Assembly (NCBI RefSeq): GCF_022808175.1
Contig: NZ_JALGBX010000004.1
Coordinates: 62,001-126,000 of the forward strand
From: Streptomyces sp. AP-93
GTDB lineage: Bacteria; Actinomycetota; Actinomycetes; Streptomycetales; Streptomycetaceae
Reading direction: 5' to 3'
DNA length: 64,000 nt
Below are positions 32,444 through 40,798 of the stretch, in pieces; within the stretch, counting starts at the first letter, position 1; the number at the start of each line of letters is the position of its first letter. Below the pieces are notes generated by a model. It was not told where the DNA came from and did no database searches. It saw nothing but the letters and a program-made list of their open reading frames with translations. Both the position numbers and the translations under genes were made by a program.

Positions 32444-33100
32444 ATGGCATCGACTTCGCGCTTGAACTCCGTCCGGTCGTCCTACGACGCCGTCGCCGCC
32501 GACTACGCCGCGCTGCTGACCGGAGAGCTGGAGGGCAAACCGCTGGACCGGGCCATGCTGGCCGCCTTCGCGGAGTGCGTGCGCGGGGACGGGCCCGGCG
32601 CCGGCCGGGCGGTCGCGGACCTGGGCTGCGGACCGGGCCGGGTGACGGCGCACCTCGACGGCCTGGGCGTACGGGCCTTCGGCGTCGACCTGTCCCCCGC
32701 GATGGTGGCGGTGGCCCGACGGACGTACCCGGGGCTGCGGTTCGAGGTCGGCTCGATGGCCGCACTGGACATCGCGGACGGGGTCCTCGGCGGGGCGCTG
32801 GCCTGGTACTCCACCGTCCACACCCCGCCCTCCGGGCTGCCCGCGCTGTTCGCCGAGTTCGCCCGGGTGCTGGCCCCGGGCGGGTACCTGCTGATCGCGT
32901 TCAAGGCGGGCGACCGGCAACTCCGGCTGGAACACGCGTACGGGCATCCGGTCGACCTCGACGTGTACTGGACCCCTCCCGAGCTGATCAGCGAGCTGCT
33001 GGCCGGGGCGGGCCTCACCGAGACGGCCCGCCTGGTCCGGGAGCCGGACGCCACGGAGAAGTCCCCGCAGGGCTTCCTGCTGGCCCGCCGGGCGGGCTGA
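32444..33100 (+). CDS. Class I SAM-dependent methyltransferase
   Basis: 218 residues. VADLGCGPGRVTAHLDGLGVRAFGVDLSP is the SAM-binding motif I-II, GGALAWYSTVHTP the post-II region and FARVLAPGGYLLIAFKAG motif III of Methyltransf_25/11 proteins. The N-terminus (SSYDAVAADYAALL) is typical of small-molecule O/N-methyltransferases. It is 33 bp downstream of the NIS synthetase and probably cotranscribed, which raises the possibility that it decorates the siderophore, but small methyltransferases of this kind are also very common next to unrelated genes. Confidence 0.85.
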   Translation: MASTSRLNSVRSSYDAVAADYAALLTGELEGKPLDRAMLAAFAECVRGDGPGAGRAVADLGCGPGRVTAHLDGLGVRAFGVDLSPAMVAVARRTYPGLRFEVGSMAALDIADGVLGGALAWYSTVHTPPSGLPALFAEFARVLAPGGYLLIAFKAGDRQLRLEHAYGHPVDLDVYWTPPELISELLAGAGLTETARLVREPDATEKSPQGFLLARRAG

Positions 33101-33223
33101 CCCCGAGCTGACCCGGGGCTGGCCCGGAGCCCCCGGGATCAACCCCGGGCCGACCCCGGGCGAACCCCGGCAGGGGCCCGGTCGGGGGGACTGGCTAGAA
33201 GCCACCCGCGGCCGCCCCGGCAT

Positions 33224-33279
33224 GGGCCGTTCGGGGGGCAAGCCCGCCCCCGTGGGCCCGCCTTCGCCCCGAACGGGCC
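33224..33279 (+). terminator. Long-loop GC hairpin between methyltransferase and flavoenzyme genes
   Basis: GGGCCGTTCGGGG (33224-33236) pairs with CCCCGAACGGGCC (33267-33279) with one mismatch. The 200-bp gap from 33101 also has several CCCCGGG runs in its first half. It may terminate the siderophore unit or form part of the 5' leader of the flavoenzyme mRNA, whose ribosome site (GGAAGGAGGG) is just downstream. Confidence 0.45.
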
Positions 33280-33300
33280 GGGCGGTGGCAGGAAGGAGGG

Positions 33301-34875
33301 ATGACCCTCCACCGCCGCCAGGTCCTCGCGGGAGCCGCCACGGGCGTCCTCGCCTCGATCGGCGCGACGGCCCGCACGACACCCCGTACGACGACCCGTA
33401 CGACCGCCCGCCGCGCGGACCCGGACTACGGGGCGCTGGCCCGGGCCCTCGACGGCCGGGTAGTCACGGCGGGCGACCGGGACTACGACGAGGCCAGGCA
33501 GCTCTTCCAGCCCCGCTACGACACGGTCCGGCCGGGCGCGGTGGCCTACCCCGCGCACCCGGGGGACGTGGCCGCCTGTCTCGACTTCGCCCGGCGCTCT
33601 GCCGTCCCCGTGGTGCCGCGCGGCGGCGGCCACGGCTACGCGGGCTGGTCCACCCGTGAGGCCGGACTCGTCATCGACACCAGCGCCATGGCGGAGGTGG
33701 CCGCAGAGTCCGGACCCGGGACCGGACCCGGGACCGGGGTCCGGATCGGCGCGGGCGCCCGGCTCGGGGAGGTGAATTCCGTCCTCGCCGCGCGGGGCCT
33801 GGCCGTCCCGACGGGGCTGTGCCCCTCCGTCGGCATCGCCGGCCTCACCCTCGGCGGCGGGCTGGGCCTCTCCTCCCGCTCCTGGGGCACCACCTCCGAC
33901 CGCCTCACCGGGGTGACGGTCGTGACCCCCGACGGGACGGTCCGCGAAGTCGGCGCCGACCGCGAGCCCGACCTCTTCTGGGCCCTGCGCGGGGGCGGGG
34001 GCGGCAACTTCGGGGTGGTCACCGGGTTCCGCTTCCGCACCCACCCGGTCTCCGACTGCGCCTTCGCGGAACTGCGCTGGTCCGCCGCCGGCTCCCCCGC
34101 CGTCCTGCGCGGCTGGCAGCGCTGGCTCCGGGCGCTGCCCGATCCGTTCTGGAGCCAGGTGGAATTCACCGTCGACGGCGGCCCGGCCGGCGCCCCGGCC
34201 CTGCGGGTGCTCTGCCTGGACGGCGGGCTCGCGGAGCTGGAGCGGCAACTGACCCGGCTGGCCGACCTGGTGGGCGGCCCGCCCCGGGAGAGCTGGACCG
34301 TCGTACGCGGCTACGGGGACACCGTCCGGGCGATGGCGGGCTGCCCGGACCGGAGCCCCGGCGCGTGCCGGCTGCCGGGCAGCCTGCCGGGACACGATCC
34401 CTCGGGGCGGCTCGGCCGCGACTCCTACGCCGCCCGGTCCGACTTCTGGGCCCCGGACGGGCTGACCGAGCCGGCCTTCCTCGCGGTACTGGCCGCCCTG
34501 CGGCGCTACGCCGCGAGCGTGCCGCGCGGCGGGGTCGGCGTGGTGCAGTTCGACGGGGTCTGCGGCGGAGCCCTCAACCGGATCCCGGCGCGGGCCACCG
34601 CCTTCGCGCACCGCTCGGCCGGGTTCCTCGCCCAGTACCTCGTCTACTGGCCCGGCCCGGCTCCGGCGGCCGACATCGGCCGCCACCAGGGCTGGCTCGA
34701 CGGGCTCTGGCAGGACCTGCGGCCCTGGGCGGGCGGAGCCGCGTACCAGAACTACGCCGATCCGAAGCTGACCGGCTGGCGCGAGGCCTACTACGGCCCG
34801 AACCTGGCCCGCCTCGAAGAGGTCCGGCGCCGCTACGACCCGGACCGGCTGTTCCGCTTCCCCCAGGCCCTATAG
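33301..34875 (+). CDS. FAD-linked oxidoreductase, berberine-bridge-enzyme-like, Tat-exported
   Basis: 524 residues. MTLHRRQVLAGAATGVLASIG is a Tat-type signal. The FAD-binding PCMH domain (about 75-250) has VVPRGGGHGYAGWS, whose His would be 8-alpha linked to FAD, and GLCPSVGIAGLTLGGGLGL, whose Cys would give the second (6-S-cysteinyl) bond; bicovalent flavin is typical of BBE-like oxidases. The C-terminal BBE motif YQNYADPKLTGWREAYYGPNLARLEEVRRRYDP is intact. Such enzymes oxidise sugars, alcohols or alkaloid-like metabolites with O2. A repetitive TTPRTTTRTTARR stretch follows the signal. Confidence 0.9.
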   Translation: MTLHRRQVLAGAATGVLASIGATARTTPRTTTRTTARRADPDYGALARALDGRVVTAGDRDYDEARQLFQPRYDTVRPGAVAYPAHPGDVAACLDFARRSAVPVVPRGGGHGYAGWSTREAGLVIDTSAMAEVAAESGPGTGPGTGVRIGAGARLGEVNSVLAARGLAVPTGLCPSVGIAGLTLGGGLGLSSRSWGTTSDRLTGVTVVTPDGTVREVGADREPDLFWALRGGGGGNFGVVTGFRFRTHPVSDCAFAELRWSAAGSPAVLRGWQRWLRALPDPFWSQVEFTVDGGPAGAPALRVLCLDGGLAELERQLTRLADLVGGPPRESWTVVRGYGDTVRAMAGCPDRSPGACRLPGSLPGHDPSGRLGRDSYAARSDFWAPDGLTEPAFLAVLAALRRYAASVPRGGVGVVQFDGVCGGALNRIPARATAFAHRSAGFLAQYLVYWPGPAPAADIGRHQGWLDGLWQDLRPWAGGAAYQNYADPKLTGWREAYYGPNLARLEEVRRRYDPDRLFRFPQAL

Positions 34876-34916
34876 CCCCCTCGCCCTCCCTCCCATCCCC
34901 GAAGAAGGAGACGGAC

Positions 34917-35855
34917 ATGCGACGTACGTTGACGGTGGCGGCGGCCACGGCCGCCCTGCTGCTGCCCGGCGGGCCCCTGCCCGAGGCCGAGGCCGGCACC
35001 GCCCCGGCTCAGGCCCCGGCTCAGGCCCCGGCCGCCGACCGGTGGTCGGCCCGGGAGGCGGAGTCGTTCTGGACTCCCGACCGGATGGCGTCCGCGGTCC
35101 CGATCAGCCGCGGCGGCGCCCCGGCGGCGGTGGACGGCACCGGCCGGGACTTCGACGGCATCCCGGTCGTCGGCCGGATGTTCGTCATGAAGGGCGGCGG
35201 CGCGTACTTCTGCACCGCGAGCGTGGTCGCCTCCCCCGGCCGCGATCTGGTGCTCAGTGCGGCGCACTGCCTGCTCGGGACGGACGCCCGGCAGGTGGCC
35301 TTCGTACCGCAGTACACGGCCCAGAACCCCCAGCCGTACGGGATGTTCCCGGTCCTGCGGAACGCGGCCGGCCGCTCCAAGGTGTGGATCGACCCGCGCT
35401 ACCGGCAGCTCGGCGCGGACAAGGGCGCCGCCCTCGACGTGGCCTTCGCCCAGGTCGGCCCGGACGCCGACGGCTTCCCCGTGGAGGACGTGGTGGGCGG
35501 CAACCGCCTGGTCACCGGCGCCACGTACGCGCACAAGAAGGTCTCGCTGATCGGCTATCCGGCCTCCGCCGCCCGGCCCCGGCTGTGCGTGAACCGGACG
35601 GCCAAGTTCACCAGTACCGATCCGGGGATCCCCGGCTCGTTCCTGCGGATCGACTGCACCGGCTATCCGGGGGGCACCAGCGGCGGCCCGTTCCTGACCG
35701 GCTTCGACGAGCGGACCGAGACCGGCGACGTGGTCGGGGTGATCGGCGGCTGGAAGACGGGCGGGGACACCGCCGACACCTCCTACAGCTCCTACTTCGG
35801 CGCCGACATCAGGAAGTTGTACGAGAAGGCTCTCGCCGGGGCGCGGGTGGCGTGA
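34917..35855 (+). CDS. Secreted trypsin-like serine protease (S1/V8-like)
   Basis: 312 residues, signal peptide about 1-27 and an AQAPAQAPA linker. Catalytic triad: His in VLSAAHCLLG, Asp in GAALDVAFAQV and Ser in GYPGGTSGGPFLTGF. FCTASVV supplies one Cys of the first disulfide. ATG 34917 has GAAGGAG 6 nt upstream. It lies 41 bp after the flavoenzyme and may be cotranscribed with it. The 3' end overlaps the convergent small gene by 47 bp. Confidence 0.9.
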   Translation: MRRTLTVAAATAALLLPGGPLPEAEAGTAPAQAPAQAPAADRWSAREAESFWTPDRMASAVPISRGGAPAAVDGTGRDFDGIPVVGRMFVMKGGGAYFCTASVVASPGRDLVLSAAHCLLGTDARQVAFVPQYTAQNPQPYGMFPVLRNAAGRSKVWIDPRYRQLGADKGAALDVAFAQVGPDADGFPVEDVVGGNRLVTGATYAHKKVSLIGYPASAARPRLCVNRTAKFTSTDPGIPGSFLRIDCTGYPGGTSGGPFLTGFDERTETGDVVGVIGGWKTGGDTADTSYSSYFGADIRKLYEKALAGARVA

Positions 35856-36201
35856 GCACCCGCACCCATCGGGTGCGGCGCGGGTTGCTCACCGTGCGCG
35901 GGGTCGCCGGCAGGCCTTCCGCGGTCAGCGGTTCGGCGGGCGCGAGGCCAAGCTGCCGGCGCAGGTCCGCGAGGGCGGTGTGCACGGGCGCGAGGATGAC
36001 CTCGGCGCGCGGATGGGCGTACGCGAGGGCGTGCGCGGCCGTCTCGATGGCCTCGGCGGCGTCCTCGGCGGCGCCCCGGCTCCACCCTCCGGGGGCGGTC
36101 CGCCCCCAGGGCGCGAGGGTGTCGTAGAGGTGGCAGGCGGCATCGGCCACGGCGTCGGCCTGTTCACCGACGCCGGGCGCCGCGATCGTCGGGAGCTCCA
36201 T
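35809..36201 (-). CDS. Hypothetical small protein
   Basis: 130 residues, no family recognised. The first 90 residues are Ala-rich and helical (EQADAVADAACHLYDTLAPWG...AAEDAAEAIETAAHALAYAHPRAEVILAPVHTALADLRRQLGL); the last 25 are basic and overlap the end of the S1 protease gene. The ATG at 36201 is preceded by a GAGCGG hairpin arm rather than a good ribosome site. Coding-like third-position GC supports a gene, but the overlap and weak start keep confidence modest. No signal or membrane segment. Confidence 0.5.
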   Translation of the reverse strand: MELPTIAAPGVGEQADAVADAACHLYDTLAPWGRTAPGGWSRGAAEDAAEAIETAAHALAYAHPRAEVILAPVHTALADLRRQLGLAPAEPLTAEGLPATPRTVSNPRRTRWVRVLTPPAPRREPSRTTS

Positions 36202-36264
36202 ACCCGCTCAACGAGCGGAACCCGCCCGGGGAACGAAGGCCGCCGCGGTCACGGGGACAGACGG

Positions 36265-37215
36265 TCACGGGGACACCGCCTGCAGCCAGAGCGGCAGCAG
36301 CAGGAGGGAGACCAGGGAACTCTTGATCACGACGGCGGCGGAGAGGTTCACGCCCACGTCGTAGCGCTGGGCGAAGATGAACAGGTTCTGGGGCGTCGGC
36401 ATCGCGGCGATCAGCACGAGGTACGTGAGCCACTCGCCCCGGACCCCGAACAGTGCCCCGCACACCGCCCACGCCAGCAGGGGGAAGGCCACGCACTTGA
36501 AGCCGATGAGCGCCAGTTCCTCGGCCGTGGTCCCCCGGATGTCGAGGCCGATGCCGCCGAGGTGCAGTCCGAGGGCGAAGAGGGCCACCGGGGAGGCGCT
36601 GTCGCCGACGAAGGCGGCCCCGTCGAGGACCACCTCCGGGACGTGCACGGAAAGCAGGTTGAGCAGGATCCCCGCGTTGCAGGCGAGGACCAGCGGGGTG
36701 ACGAGCGAGGCGCTGACGGCGCGGCCCAGGCGCCGGGCGGGGCCGCCGCCCGAGCCGGGGCCGGTGCGGCCCAGTTCCATGATGGCGATGACGACGAGCG
36801 ACAGCACGCACACCTGGAAGAGCAGTACCGGGAAGATCGGCGCCGCCGTGCCGAAGAAGGTGATGAACACGGGGACGGCGAAGTAGGCGGTGTTGACCTG
36901 GACCCCGGCCATCACGCGCAGCGCCACGGCCCGCGGGTCGCGCAGTCCGGCTGCCGCCGAGGCGGCGGCGACGGCCGCGACCGCGAGGGCGGCGGCGGCC
37001 GCGTAGCCGCCGATGGCCCGCCAGTCGAAGAGGGCGGAGAGGTGTGCGGCGTAGATGTTGCCGAACAGGTAGCACGGCACCGCGAAGAGGAAGGCGTAGT
37101 CGGCGAAGGCCTTGGAGGCCTCGGCGGGCACCACCTTGCGGCGCGCGAGGAACACGCCGGCGCCGAAGGCCAGCACCACCGGTATGAGCTTCTCCAGCGC
37201 GGCCGCCCCGCCCAT
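36265..37215 (-). CDS. AEC (auxin efflux carrier) family permease
   Basis: 316 residues with about ten hydrophobic segments in the two five-helix repeats of the AEC family. VIAIMELGR in the middle, NLLSVHVPEVV, and the C-terminal MPTPQNLFIFAQRYDVGVNLSAAVVIKSSLVSLLLLPLWL are typical. Bacterial members move organic anions such as malate or malonate; the substrate here is unknown. ATG 37215 was chosen (MGGAAALEKLIPVVLAFGAG); GGGGAG lies 9 nt upstream. Divergent from the two-component system across a 14-bp repeat array. Confidence 0.87.
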   Translation of the reverse strand: MGGAAALEKLIPVVLAFGAGVFLARRKVVPAEASKAFADYAFLFAVPCYLFGNIYAAHLSALFDWRAIGGYAAAAALAVAAVAAASAAAGLRDPRAVALRVMAGVQVNTAYFAVPVFITFFGTAAPIFPVLLFQVCVLSLVVIAIMELGRTGPGSGGGPARRLGRAVSASLVTPLVLACNAGILLNLLSVHVPEVVLDGAAFVGDSASPVALFALGLHLGGIGLDIRGTTAEELALIGFKCVAFPLLAWAVCGALFGVRGEWLTYLVLIAAMPTPQNLFIFAQRYDVGVNLSAAVVIKSSLVSLLLLPLWLQAVSP

Positions 37216-37234
37216 GCGTACCCGCTCCCCGCCC

Positions 37235-37333
37235 TTCGGTGATCGCCGTTCGGTGATCGCCGTTCGGTGATCGCCGTTCGGTGATCGCCGTTCGGTGATC
37301 GCCGTTCGGTGATCGCCGTTCGGTGATCGTCCG
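37235..37333. repeat. Iteron-like array: six perfect and one variant 14-bp tandem repeats
   Basis: TTCGGTGATCGCCG is repeated without spacers from 37235 to 37318, with a final variant copy to 37333. Each unit holds CGGTGATCGCCG, an imperfect palindrome (10 of 12). The array fills the space between the AEC permease start (20 bp away) and the histidine kinase promoter. The period is not a multiple of three, unlike the coding repeats elsewhere in the window, so it is a genuine non-coding array. Confidence 0.95.
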
Positions 37334-37465
37334 TGCCGGGCGCAGTCTATGCCGGTCGGCCGCGGCCGCCGGGGCGGGCTTGACCCTGACGTGCGGGTCA
37401 GGTCTAGGGCCGGGGAGAGCCGTCCGGGGCCCGGGCGTGACGCGGACGCATACGCTGGACCGATC

Positions 37466-38923
37466 ATGAGCGAGCGAGCCCGATCCCGATTCCGATCCCT
37501 CTTCCGAGCCCGGCCCGGATCCCGGACCCCGTCCGGATCCCCGCCCGGGTCCAAGTCCGGATCCCGGCCCGGATCGCCGCATGGGTCCCCGTCCGGATCC
37601 CCCTCCGGGTCCCGGCCCGGCTCGCCGCCCCGATCCGTGCCGGTAGACCCGGATGCCTCCCACGCCCGGCCAGGGCGGTTCGCGGTGGCGCTGCGTACGC
37701 CCGCGCGGGCCGCCGAGCCGCTGCTCGCGCAGGCGCCCGAGGCCTGGCAGCGGGTGCTGCCGTACGCCGTGACCGCCGTGTGCGTGATGACGCTGCTGCC
37801 GGTGACGATCACCGTGCTGACCAACGACTACAAGGCGGGCGGCGGCTGGGCCGGGGCGCTCGGCGTGGCCCAGACCCTGCCGCTGCTGCTCGCCGTGACC
37901 CGGCCGCTGCCCGCGTGGGGGATGGTGCTCCTCGCGGACACGGTCGGGGCCGCCGTACTGACCCAGGCCGACCGGGTGGCCGGGCACGCCTGGCCCTGGA
38001 CCCCGATGGTGATCATCGGCTACCTGGTGCTGATGGCCTGCCTGGGGCTGCGCGAGTCCATCCGGACCCTGGTCGGGGTGTGGCTGGCGACCGGGGTGGC
38101 GGGGGCGGCGCTGTGGGCCTTCCGCCCGGACGGGTCGACCAACACGGTCGCCCTGCTGTTCGTCCTGGCGGGGGTGGTGCTCGCGCTGACGGGGGCGCTG
38201 CGCGGGCTCGGCGACGCGCGCCAGAAGATCGCGGAGCAGGAGAGCATCAGCGAGGCCGAGCGGGCCCGGCGCACCTTGCTGGAGGAACGGGCCAGGATCG
38301 CGCGGGAGTTGCACGACGTGGTGGCCCACCACATGTCGGTGATCACGGTCCAGGCGGATTCGGCTCCGTACCGGCTGCCGGGCATGGCGGAGCCGGTGCG
38401 GGAGGAGTTCGCGGCGATCGCGTCGAGCGCGCGCGAATCGCTGGGCGAGATGCGGCGGCTGCTGACGGTGCTGCGCGGCGACGAGGCGAACGGCGCCGAC
38501 CGGACCCCTCAGCCGGGGCTGGGCCGGTTGCAGCAGCTGGTGGAGGCGACCGTACGGGCCGGGCAGCCGGTGGAGTTGGCGCTGGCCGCGGGCGCGGCCG
38601 GTGCGGCGCCGCCGGCCGTGGACCTGTCGGCGTACCGGATCGTCCAGGAGGCGCTGGCCAATGTGGTGCGGCACGCGCCGGGCGCCCCGACGCGGGTCTC
38701 GGTGACCTTCGACGAGGAGGAGCTCCTCGTGCTCGTGGTCAACGGCCCGGCGCGGGACGCGGTGGTGGCGGTGGAGACTTCGGGCACCGGGCACGGGCTG
38801 GTGGGGATGCGGGAGCGCGTACGGTTGACGGGCGGGACGCTGGACACCGGTCCGCTGCCCGACGGCGGCTTCCGGGTCGCCGCCCGCATGCCCATCAACA
38901 CCACTCCCGAGGAACCAAGTTGA
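37466..38923 (+). CDS. Sensor histidine kinase, NarL/DesK type (HisKA_3)
   Basis: 485 residues. The first 60 are a PGSxSGS-type low-complexity tail; five or six membrane helices follow (about 95-245), giving a sensor with almost no extracellular domain. The dimerisation/phosphorylation helix is EERARIARELHDVVAHHMSVITVQ (phospho-His in ELHDVV) and the ATPase region has LSAYRIVQEALANVVRHA and GTGHGLVGMRERV. The response regulator starts inside the stop codon. The stimulus is unknown; membrane-embedded sensors of this kind often respond to envelope stress or antibiotics. Confidence 0.92.
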   Translation: MSERARSRFRSLFRARPGSRTPSGSPPGSKSGSRPGSPHGSPSGSPSGSRPGSPPRSVPVDPDASHARPGRFAVALRTPARAAEPLLAQAPEAWQRVLPYAVTAVCVMTLLPVTITVLTNDYKAGGGWAGALGVAQTLPLLLAVTRPLPAWGMVLLADTVGAAVLTQADRVAGHAWPWTPMVIIGYLVLMACLGLRESIRTLVGVWLATGVAGAALWAFRPDGSTNTVALLFVLAGVVLALTGALRGLGDARQKIAEQESISEAERARRTLLEERARIARELHDVVAHHMSVITVQADSAPYRLPGMAEPVREEFAAIASSARESLGEMRRLLTVLRGDEANGADRTPQPGLGRLQQLVEATVRAGQPVELALAAGAAGAAPPAVDLSAYRIVQEALANVVRHAPGAPTRVSVTFDEEELLVLVVNGPARDAVVAVETSGTGHGLVGMRERVRLTGGTLDTGPLPDGGFRVAARMPINTTPEEPS

Positions 38924-39603
38924 CCATCCGCGTGATCATCGTCGACGACCAGGCCATGGTGCGGGCGGGTTTCGCCGCGCTGTTGTCGGCGCAGGCCGAC
39001 ATCGACGTGGTGGGTGAGGCGCCCGACGGACGCCAGGGGATCCAGGTCTCCCGCACCGTCCACCCCGACGTGGTGCTGATGGACGTCCGGATGCCGGAGA
39101 TGGACGGGCTCAGCGCCGCCCGCGAGCTCCTCGATCCCCCGCCGGGGGTGGTGCACCGGCCGAAGGTGCTGATGCTGACCACCTTCGACATCGACGACTA
39201 CGTGTACGAGGCCCTGCGCGCGGGGGCCTCCGGCTTCCTGCTGAAGGACGCCCCGCCGGCGGACCTGATCGCGGCGGTACGGGTGGTCGCCTCGGGCGAG
39301 GCGCTGCTGGCTCCGTCGGTGACCCGGCGGCTGATCGCCGACTTCGTCGAGCGGCGGCCGGTGCCGCGCCGCGATCCCGCGCTGCGGCTGAACGGGCTGA
39401 CCCCGCGGGAGACCGAGGTGCTGGAACTGATCGCGCGCGGGCTGTCGAACCAGGAGATCGCCGGTCATCTGGTGGTCGCCGAGCAGACGGTCAAGACGCA
39501 CATCGGGCGGGTGCTGGGCAAGCTGGACCTGCGGGACCGGGCCCAGGCCGTGATCTTCGCCTACGAGGCGGGGCTGGTGCGGCCGGGCGACTCGACGGCC
39601 TGA
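38920..39603 (+). CDS. Response regulator, NarL/LuxR family
   Basis: 227 residues. Receiver domain with VIIVDDQAMVRAG, phospho-Asp in VVLMDVRMPEMDG, Thr in MLTTFDIDDYVYEAL and Lys in GFLLKDAPP; C-terminal LuxR HTH GLTPRETEVLELIARGLSNQEIAGHLVVAEQTVKTHIGRVLGKL. The start is a TTG at 38920 (TTGA overlap with the kinase stop, GAGGAA 5 nt upstream); a GTG at 38932 would cut into the first strand. Translational coupling with the kinase confirms the pair. Confidence 0.93.
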   Translation: MTIRVIIVDDQAMVRAGFAALLSAQADIDVVGEAPDGRQGIQVSRTVHPDVVLMDVRMPEMDGLSAARELLDPPPGVVHRPKVLMLTTFDIDDYVYEALRAGASGFLLKDAPPADLIAAVRVVASGEALLAPSVTRRLIADFVERRPVPRRDPALRLNGLTPRETEVLELIARGLSNQEIAGHLVVAEQTVKTHIGRVLGKLDLRDRAQAVIFAYEAGLVRPGDSTA

Positions 39604-39725
39604 ACGGCCGGGCCGCCGGGCCGCCGGGCCGCCGGGAGGATCTTCTCCTCCACCCCCTACCTGGGTATGACATCCGGTTTGGCTCCACGGTGCGACGCCC
39701 GCTGCGCCACCTCCTTCTTACCTTC

Positions 39726-39742
39726 CTCCTCGTCACGAGGAG
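39726..39742 (+). promoter_or_regulatory. Hairpin overlapping the ribosome site of the alpha/beta hydrolase gene
   Basis: CTCCTCGT-C-ACGAGGAG forms an 8-bp palindrome whose second arm is the first half of the purine-rich GAGGAGAGGAGAAGG ribosome site, 12-29 nt before the ATG at 39755. Folding could limit translation. It may equally be a DNA operator. The 150 bp before it carry GCCGCCGGG repeats and no gene. Confidence 0.45.
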
Positions 39743-39754
39743 AGGAGAAGGGGC

Positions 39755-40798
39755 ATGCGCCGCTTCGTAAGGACACTGGTCACGGCCGCGCTGGCGGCGG
39801 CCGTCGTCGCCGCAACCGCCGGATGGGCCTCCGCCGACGCCCAGACCGCGGTCACCGGCCCGCCGCCGGGCAGCGCCGCCTGGCGGGCCGACACGGTGTC
39901 CGGGCAGCCGCTGCCGGATCCGGCGCGGGCGGCGCCCTCCGAGGTCGCGCGGTTCTTCGCCGGGCTGGACGGGTCCCGCGCACGGGACCTCGTACGGGCC
40001 CACCCGTCGGTGGTCGGCAACCTGGACGGGGCTCCGCTCCCGCTCAGGTACGAGGCCAACCGGCTGGCCGTGCTGGCGACCGGCGAGCCCCGCTTCGCCT
40101 CGCTGGCCGAGCCCGGCCGGCAGATCCTGGCCTTCGACCCGCGCGGGCGGGGCACCGTCGCCGAGGTGTTCGGGGACCTGGAGCGGACCGCGCACGTATC
40201 GGTGATCGTGCCGGGCTCGGACAACGACGCCACGGCCCACGACCGCGCGCGGGCCGCGTACACCGGCCCGGCGGGCATGGCCCGCTCCCTGCGGTCCGCG
40301 ACCGGGGATGCGGCCGCCGTCATCGCCTGGACCGGCTACACCACGCCCGTCGGAATGGGCCTGGACACGGCCCGCGGGCGGCTGGCGGAGGCCGGCGCGG
40401 TCCGCCTCGCCCGGTTCACGGAGGGGCTCGACGCGGTCGGCGCACCCGACCCGGTGCTCTTCTGCCACAGCTACGGCTCGGTGGTCTGCGGGCTGGCGGC
40501 CCGGCACACGGACGCCACCGACATCGTCGCCTTCGGCTCCCCCGGGATGCGGGCCGACAGCGTCGCCCGCCTGCACACCGAAGCCCGCGTATGGGCGGCG
40601 CGCGGGCCCTCCGACTGGATCGCCGACGTGCCCAACGTGGAGTTCGCCGGGCTCGGCCACGGCGCCGATCCCACCTCGGCGGCCTTCGGCGCCCGCCCGG
40701 TCCCGGCCGCCGACGTGACGGGCCACACCGGCTACTTCGCCCCCGGCACCGGGTCCCTGAAGGGCTTCGCCGCGATCGCAACGGGAGCGGGCCGATGA
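39755..40798 (+). CDS. Exported alpha/beta hydrolase, DUF1023 family
   Basis: 347 residues with a signal peptide (MRRFVRTLVTAALAAAVVAATAGWASA). AHVSVIVPGSDND, AVIAWTGYTTP and the nucleophile elbow VLFCHSYGSVVCGLAA (GxSxG-like HSYGS) belong to the DUF1023 actinobacterial hydrolases; the His is probably in DVTGHTGYF. The family is related to lipases/esterases but its substrates are unknown. The stop overlaps the ATG of the membrane acyltransferase (ATGA), so hydrolase and acyltransferase are coupled and may act on the same acylated envelope molecule. Confidence 0.88.
   Translation: MRRFVRTLVTAALAAAVVAATAGWASADAQTAVTGPPPGSAAWRADTVSGQPLPDPARAAPSEVARFFAGLDGSRARDLVRAHPSVVGNLDGAPLPLRYEANRLAVLATGEPRFASLAEPGRQILAFDPRGRGTVAEVFGDLERTAHVSVIVPGSDNDATAHDRARAAYTGPAGMARSLRSATGDAAAVIAWTGYTTPVGMGLDTARGRLAEAGAVRLARFTEGLDAVGAPDPVLFCHSYGSVVCGLAARHTDATDIVAFGSPGMRADSVARLHTEARVWAARGPSDWIADVPNVEFAGLGHGADPTSAAFGARPVPAADVTGHTGYFAPGTGSLKGFAAIATGAGR

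Noticed and set aside
37235..37333. CRISPR array
   Set aside because: The repeats are 14 bp and directly adjacent with no spacers, and no cas genes are present.
37235..37333. Replication origin iterons
   Set aside because: No Rep gene, DnaA boxes or AT-rich region nearby; chromosomal regulatory or minisatellite origin is more likely.
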